From the NCBI GenBank assembly GCA_025357895.1, contig JANYLL010000218.1, positions 1-6,616 on the forward strand: 6,616 nucleotides of DNA, written 5' to 3'. The first letter of the stretch is position 1. The number at the start of each line of letters is the position of its first letter. The position numbers and the translations under genes are program-made. Origin of the DNA: Ignavibacteriota bacterium (lineage in GTDB: Bacteria; Bacteroidota; Ignavibacteria; Palsa-1295). Of the stretch, positions 4,642 through 6,616 are shown piece after piece. Under the pieces are notes generated by a model, which saw nothing but the letters and a program-made list of their open reading frames with translations, was not told the origin of the DNA and made no database searches.

Positions 4642-4956
4642 TTATTTTTTAGAGTTTTCGAGATCTTTTTTCAGATTGCTCAGTGCAGCAAGCCGAGGTG
4701 TTTCGTATTTACTAACCCAGCGCTCGAAGATCTCATTGATCGGCACCGGATTGAGGTAATGCAATTTTTCGCGGCCTTTCCATTGAATAGCGATCAGATT
4801 CGCTTCTTCCAAAATGATAAGATGCTTCGTAACTGCCTGCCTTGTCATGGCAAGATGTTCGCAAAGTTCACCAAGGGTCAGCCCGTTTTTTTTGCGGAGC
4901 TTATCCAGCAATTTTCTGCGCGTTGCATCGGCGAGTGCTTTAAAAACATTATCCAT
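4642..4956 (-). CDS. ArsR/SmtB-type winged-helix repressor, first gene of the operon
   Basis: This 104-residue dimeric DNA-binding regulator starts DNVFKALADATRRKLLDKL, the classical ArsR first helix. The helix-turn-helix spans 26-50 with recognition helix MTRQAVTKHLIILEEANL. The wing IQWKGREKLHYLNP follows, then a C-terminal helix. The metal-sensor motif ELCVCDL of ArsR is replaced by ELCEHL (Cys32, His34), so classical As/Cd sensing through paired cysteines is unlikely. This matches the ArsR branch found beside SRPBCC genes. The start ATG 4956 is preceded by an operator-like repeat at 4966-4991, which suggests autorepression. It is divergent from the AraC-type gene and leads the four downstream minus-strand genes. 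Confidence 0.93.
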   Translation of the reverse strand: MDNVFKALADATRRKLLDKLRKKNGLTLGELCEHLAMTRQAVTKHLIILEEANLIAIQWKGREKLHYLNPVPINEIFERWVSKYETPRLAALSNLKKDLENSKK

Positions 4957-4965
4957 AGATCGTAT

Positions 4966-4991
4966 AACTAAATAGGCAACTAAAAGGTTGC
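4966..4991. promoter_or_regulatory. Putative ArsR operator
   Basis: GCAAC (4976-4980), six bases and GTTGC (4987-4991) form an inverted repeat. It overlaps a direct repeat, AACTAAATAGG (4966-4976) and AACTAAAAGG (4978-4987). It begins ten bases before the ArsR start codon, where autorepressor sites of this family usually lie. Confidence 0.5.
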
Positions 4992-5005
4992 ATATAAAAA
5001 AGCGC

Positions 5006-5013
5006 TACATTTG
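5006..5013 (+). promoter_or_regulatory. Candidate -7 box of the AraC-type gene
   Basis: TACATTTG matches TAnnTTTG exactly. A -33 box at the normal distance is not evident: the nearest TTG (4988-4990) is 15 bp upstream and lies inside the putative operator. An activator-dependent or ArsR-influenced promoter is possible. The leader would be about 70 nt. Confidence 0.3.
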
Positions 5014-5088
5014 AATCTCAATACGGAAAACTTTTTCCCTATCACTTCTCGTTTGAATTCGGACTATTATAGCATAAGAATTTAAATT

Positions 5089-5637
5089 ATGAAACTTTCC
5101 ATTCATTCTTCGCCCAGTATAACTGGCAAGGTAGTTGTCGAAGATCTCCTTAAGGTGAAAGGATTGGAATACGAATTCGGAGATTTCGGCACGCTCTCGA
5201 TCAGAAAACTTGATGCAGAACAGTATGCTCAACTTAATGCCGAGCTTTCCCGCTATGCTATCGATCTGACCGAAGATGTTCCTAACGATCTGGTCGAGCA
5301 GATCAAGCGTGCAGTTGTTGAAATGGTCAATAAGGGAGAAGACCGCCCAAATATTAATATTTCAGATTATTTGAGCAAGAAGCTTAATTATAGTTATGGC
5401 TACCTGACAGCAGTTTTTTCTGAAACTACCTACACCTCTATTGCACATTTTACGATCATGCAGAAGATCGAACGGATCAAAGATATGCTGATCAACGAAA
5501 ATCTGACGCTTACAGAAATTTCTTATCAACTGGGATATAGCAGCGTTGCATACCTTTCGAATCAATTCAAAGCCATGACCGGTTTGACGCCGACAAAGTT
5601 TAAGGAAATTATGTTGCAGAAACGAAAATCACAGTAA
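5089..5637 (+). CDS. Short AraC-type transcriptional regulator
   Basis: This 182-residue regulator has a C-terminal AraC/XylS double helix-turn-helix (about 88-180). The first HTH is NISDYLSKKLNYSYGYLTAVF; the second is LTLTEISYQLGYSSVAYLSNQFK, followed by the hallmark TGLTPTKFKE. The N-terminal 80 residues (VVVEDLLKVKGLEYEFGDFGTLSIRKLDAEQY) are not a cupin arabinose-binding domain. They look like a small alpha/beta, ferredoxin-like module found in short Bacteroidota AraC proteins. The signal is unknown. The gene is divergent from the ArsR gene with a shared 132-bp spacer, so it may regulate or be regulated with the SRPBCC operon. ATG 5089 has no Shine-Dalgarno site. A clear terminator overlaps the stop codon. 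Confidence 0.9.
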   Translation: MKLSIHSSPSITGKVVVEDLLKVKGLEYEFGDFGTLSIRKLDAEQYAQLNAELSRYAIDLTEDVPNDLVEQIKRAVVEMVNKGEDRPNINISDYLSKKLNYSYGYLTAVFSETTYTSIAHFTIMQKIERIKDMLINENLTLTEISYQLGYSSVAYLSNQFKAMTGLTPTKFKEIMLQKRKSQ

Positions 5638-5668
5638 ACGAGAAACTCGGATTTTACTGTTTTTTTTC
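5631..5668 (+). terminator. Intrinsic terminator of the AraC-type gene
   Basis: ACAGTAAA (5631-5638, including the stop codon) pairs with TTTACTGT (5653-5660). An inner CGAG/CTCG stem with AAA loop sits between, and nine T follow (5660-5668). The hairpin with a long U-tract is the clearest rho-independent terminator in the window. Confidence 0.85.
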
Positions 5669-5873
5669 TTTAAAGCAAAAGTATGTAATTATTAGCCTGC
5701 AAAGATTAATTACATTTTCCCATGAAGACTTATATGCCGGAAAATGAAATTCCCTTAGTAAATGGAACTCCATTTGAACCCATTTAGTACGGGAAGTTGT
5801 TGCTCTTCCGTGTCTTAACTGGATGCCATATTGTTAATCACCTGTATTTTAACAGTATTCTTTTTCGTTGACT
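5669..5873 (+). other. Intergenic region before the response regulator
   Basis: These roughly 200 bp hold no supportable gene. A 21-codon frame (ATG 5722 to TAG 5785-5787, MKTYMPENEIPLVNGTPFEPI) could be a leader peptide but has no Shine-Dalgarno site or known relatives. No clean -33/-7 pair was found before the response regulator. Confidence 0.3.
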
Positions 5874-6320
5874 ATGAAAACAGATTCTCTCCATATTCTA
5901 CTTGCCGATGACGACGAGGATGACCGCATCTTTTTTAAGGATGCCATAGATAATGTTAAGGTTAATACAACCGTTTCAACAGTAATTGACGGACAGCAGC
6001 TAATGGAGTACCTATCCAATGCTGACATGTCGCTGCCGGACGTTATTTTTCTTGATCTGAATATGCCGCGCAAGAGTGGGATGGAATGTCTGGAAGAAAT
6101 CCGCAACAATACTAAACTTAAAGACATTTCCATTGCTATCTATTCAACTTCCGGATCAGAGGATGATATTGAAAAGGCATTCCTAAAGGGTGCAAATATT
6201 TATATAAGAAAACCCAACGACATTGAGACGTTGAAAAAAGCGATAGCACAAGTGCTTAGCATAAACTGGCAATACCATACATCGCGCTTAAATAGAGAAA
6301 ATTTTCTGCTCCTGGTCTGA
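5874..6320 (+). CDS. Stand-alone receiver-domain response regulator (Rcp1/CheY-like)
   Basis: This 148-residue protein consists of a single receiver domain with no DNA-binding or enzymatic output. The acidic pocket is in ILLADDDEDD (Asp12, Asp13). The phosphoacceptor is Asp61 in DVIFLDLNMP, the Ser/Thr switch is in IAIYSTSGS (Ser91/Thr92), and the conserved Lys is 113 in YIRKPND. The LLADDDEDD start and LDLNMPRKSG are typical of the Rcp1-like group that takes phosphate from hybrid or phytochrome-like histidine kinases. No kinase gene is in the window, so this is an orphan locally. I chose ATG 5874; a TTG two codons upstream (5868) is also in frame. About 25 residues after the receiver core (INWQYHTSRLNRENFLLLV) form a short tail without known function. 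Confidence 0.93.
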   Translation: MKTDSLHILLADDDEDDRIFFKDAIDNVKVNTTVSTVIDGQQLMEYLSNADMSLPDVIFLDLNMPRKSGMECLEEIRNNTKLKDISIAIYSTSGSEDDIEKAFLKGANIYIRKPNDIETLKKAIAQVLSINWQYHTSRLNRENFLLLV

Positions 6321-6383
6321 GCAAACGGTGTTACGTTTACTCTATGTGAGAGTGGATAAAACTGTGCTAAAAATTATTTAAAA

Positions 6384-6415
6384 TAGAACATCCTGCTCTT
6401 TAGCAGGACGTTCTA
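6384..6415. terminator. 14-bp stem-loop after the response regulator
   Basis: TAGAACATCCTGCT (6384-6397) pairs with AGCAGGACGTTCTA (6402-6415) with one mismatch (A6390/C6409) and a CTTT loop. It lies 63 bp after the response regulator stop and is followed by CCTTAG, not by a U-run. The same loop and the CTACC end occur in the stem-loop after rplT, so it may be a copy of the same dispersed repeat acting as an mRNA end. Confidence 0.5.
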
Positions 6416-6464
6416 CCTTAGTTCATTATATTGTTTGAAGAACCTTCATCATCAAAAATCCAGA

Positions 6465-6528
6465 CCATCGCACGTAATGCCTGACATTCCTTCTCCCCAA
6501 AAAAAAACGCCTACACTACATGCGATGG
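6465..6528 (-). repeat. 15-bp inverted repeat, fully paired only as minus-strand RNA
   Basis: Arms 6465-6479 and 6514-6528 enclose 34 nt. As plus-strand RNA there are two A/C mismatches; as minus-strand RNA both become G-U pairs, so all 15 positions pair. That bias suggests a structured minus-strand transcript, perhaps the 3' end of a gene entering from the right. Confidence 0.45.
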
Positions 6529-6616
6529 CAATTTGGAAACTTTAAAACTTTCTCAAATCAGCTTATTCCCATCGATACAAAAATACGAGATTCTGTTTTT
6601 TTAACCATTACAGCTT

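Larger units (their letters stand above)
6321..6616. other. Right-end region without a convincing gene
   Basis: Nearly 300 bp contain two structured elements (6384-6415 and 6465-6528) and an A9 run (6499-6507). On the minus strand, a frame entering from the right edge stays open to TGA at 6558-6560 and would encode only ...VKKTESRIFVSMGIS. It could be the C-terminus of a convergent gene starting outside the window, but it is too short to judge. Confidence 0.3.

Noticed and set aside
2991..5637. Arsenic or heavy-metal resistance operon
   Set aside because: The ArsR lacks the cysteine pair, and no arsenate reductase, arsenite pump, ATPase or metallochaperone is present.
5672..5720. Minus-strand promoter (CAAAAGTA as reverse of a -7 box)
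   Set aside because: The matching -33 box is at the wrong distance, and the only thing downstream on that strand is the antisense of the AraC-type gene.
5849..6133. 94-codon minus-strand frame
   Set aside because: It is antisense to the receiver-domain gene; its serine- and leucine-rich composition is typical of a shadow frame.

Overview
The window is about 6.6 kb of AT-rich bacterial DNA. Several signs point to the Bacteroidota/Ignavibacteria (FCB) side of the tree: the L20 sequence style, the near absence of Shine-Dalgarno sites, and promoter-like pairs of the Bacteroidota -33/-7 type (TTG, about 20 bp, TAnnTTTG). The species is not identifiable from the sequence alone. No tRNA, rRNA or CRISPR array is visible.

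Left part (1-1265): the 3' portion of a RES-domain gene enters from the left edge. It is split by an in-frame TAA, although all three residues that name the family (R, E, S) are still present. It is followed by a textbook Bacteroidota promoter placed just before an 11-bp hairpin. Next comes a 213-bp MITE-like insertion (807-1019) with perfect 30-bp terminal inverted repeats and an 8-bp target duplication. The insertion carries a small minus-strand reading frame with an acidic tail. A structured leader then precedes rplT.

Middle part (1266-2990): rplT (ribosomal protein L20, without rpmI beside it) ends in a strong hairpin. After it come an SRPBCC/AHSA1-like gene and a 1-Cys peroxiredoxin of the Prx6 type, each with a candidate promoter. 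A 26-bp perfect palindrome separates the peroxiredoxin from convergent genes.

Right-middle part (2991-5637): a compact minus-strand cluster reads, in transcription order, ArsR-type repressor, SRPBCC, SRPBCC, small DUF1059-like protein, SRPBCC. With the plus-strand copy, four SRPBCC proteins lie within about 2.9 kb. The ArsR gene is divergent from a short AraC-type regulator. The shared 132-bp spacer contains an operator-like GCAAC-N6-GTTGC element with a direct repeat. The likely logic is an autoregulated ArsR controlling small ligand-binding helix-grip proteins. The ligand is unknown, and the ArsR lacks the usual metal-binding cysteine pair.

Right part (5638-6616): a clear intrinsic terminator follows the AraC gene, then a stand-alone receiver-domain response regulator, then about 300 bp without a convincing gene. 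That last stretch holds a hairpin related to the one after rplT and a long inverted repeat that pairs fully only as minus-strand RNA.

I see no recognisable new multi-gene defence or biosynthetic system. The most unusual items are the MITE with its reading frame running out of the terminal repeat, the interrupted RES gene, and the ArsR/SRPBCC cluster.
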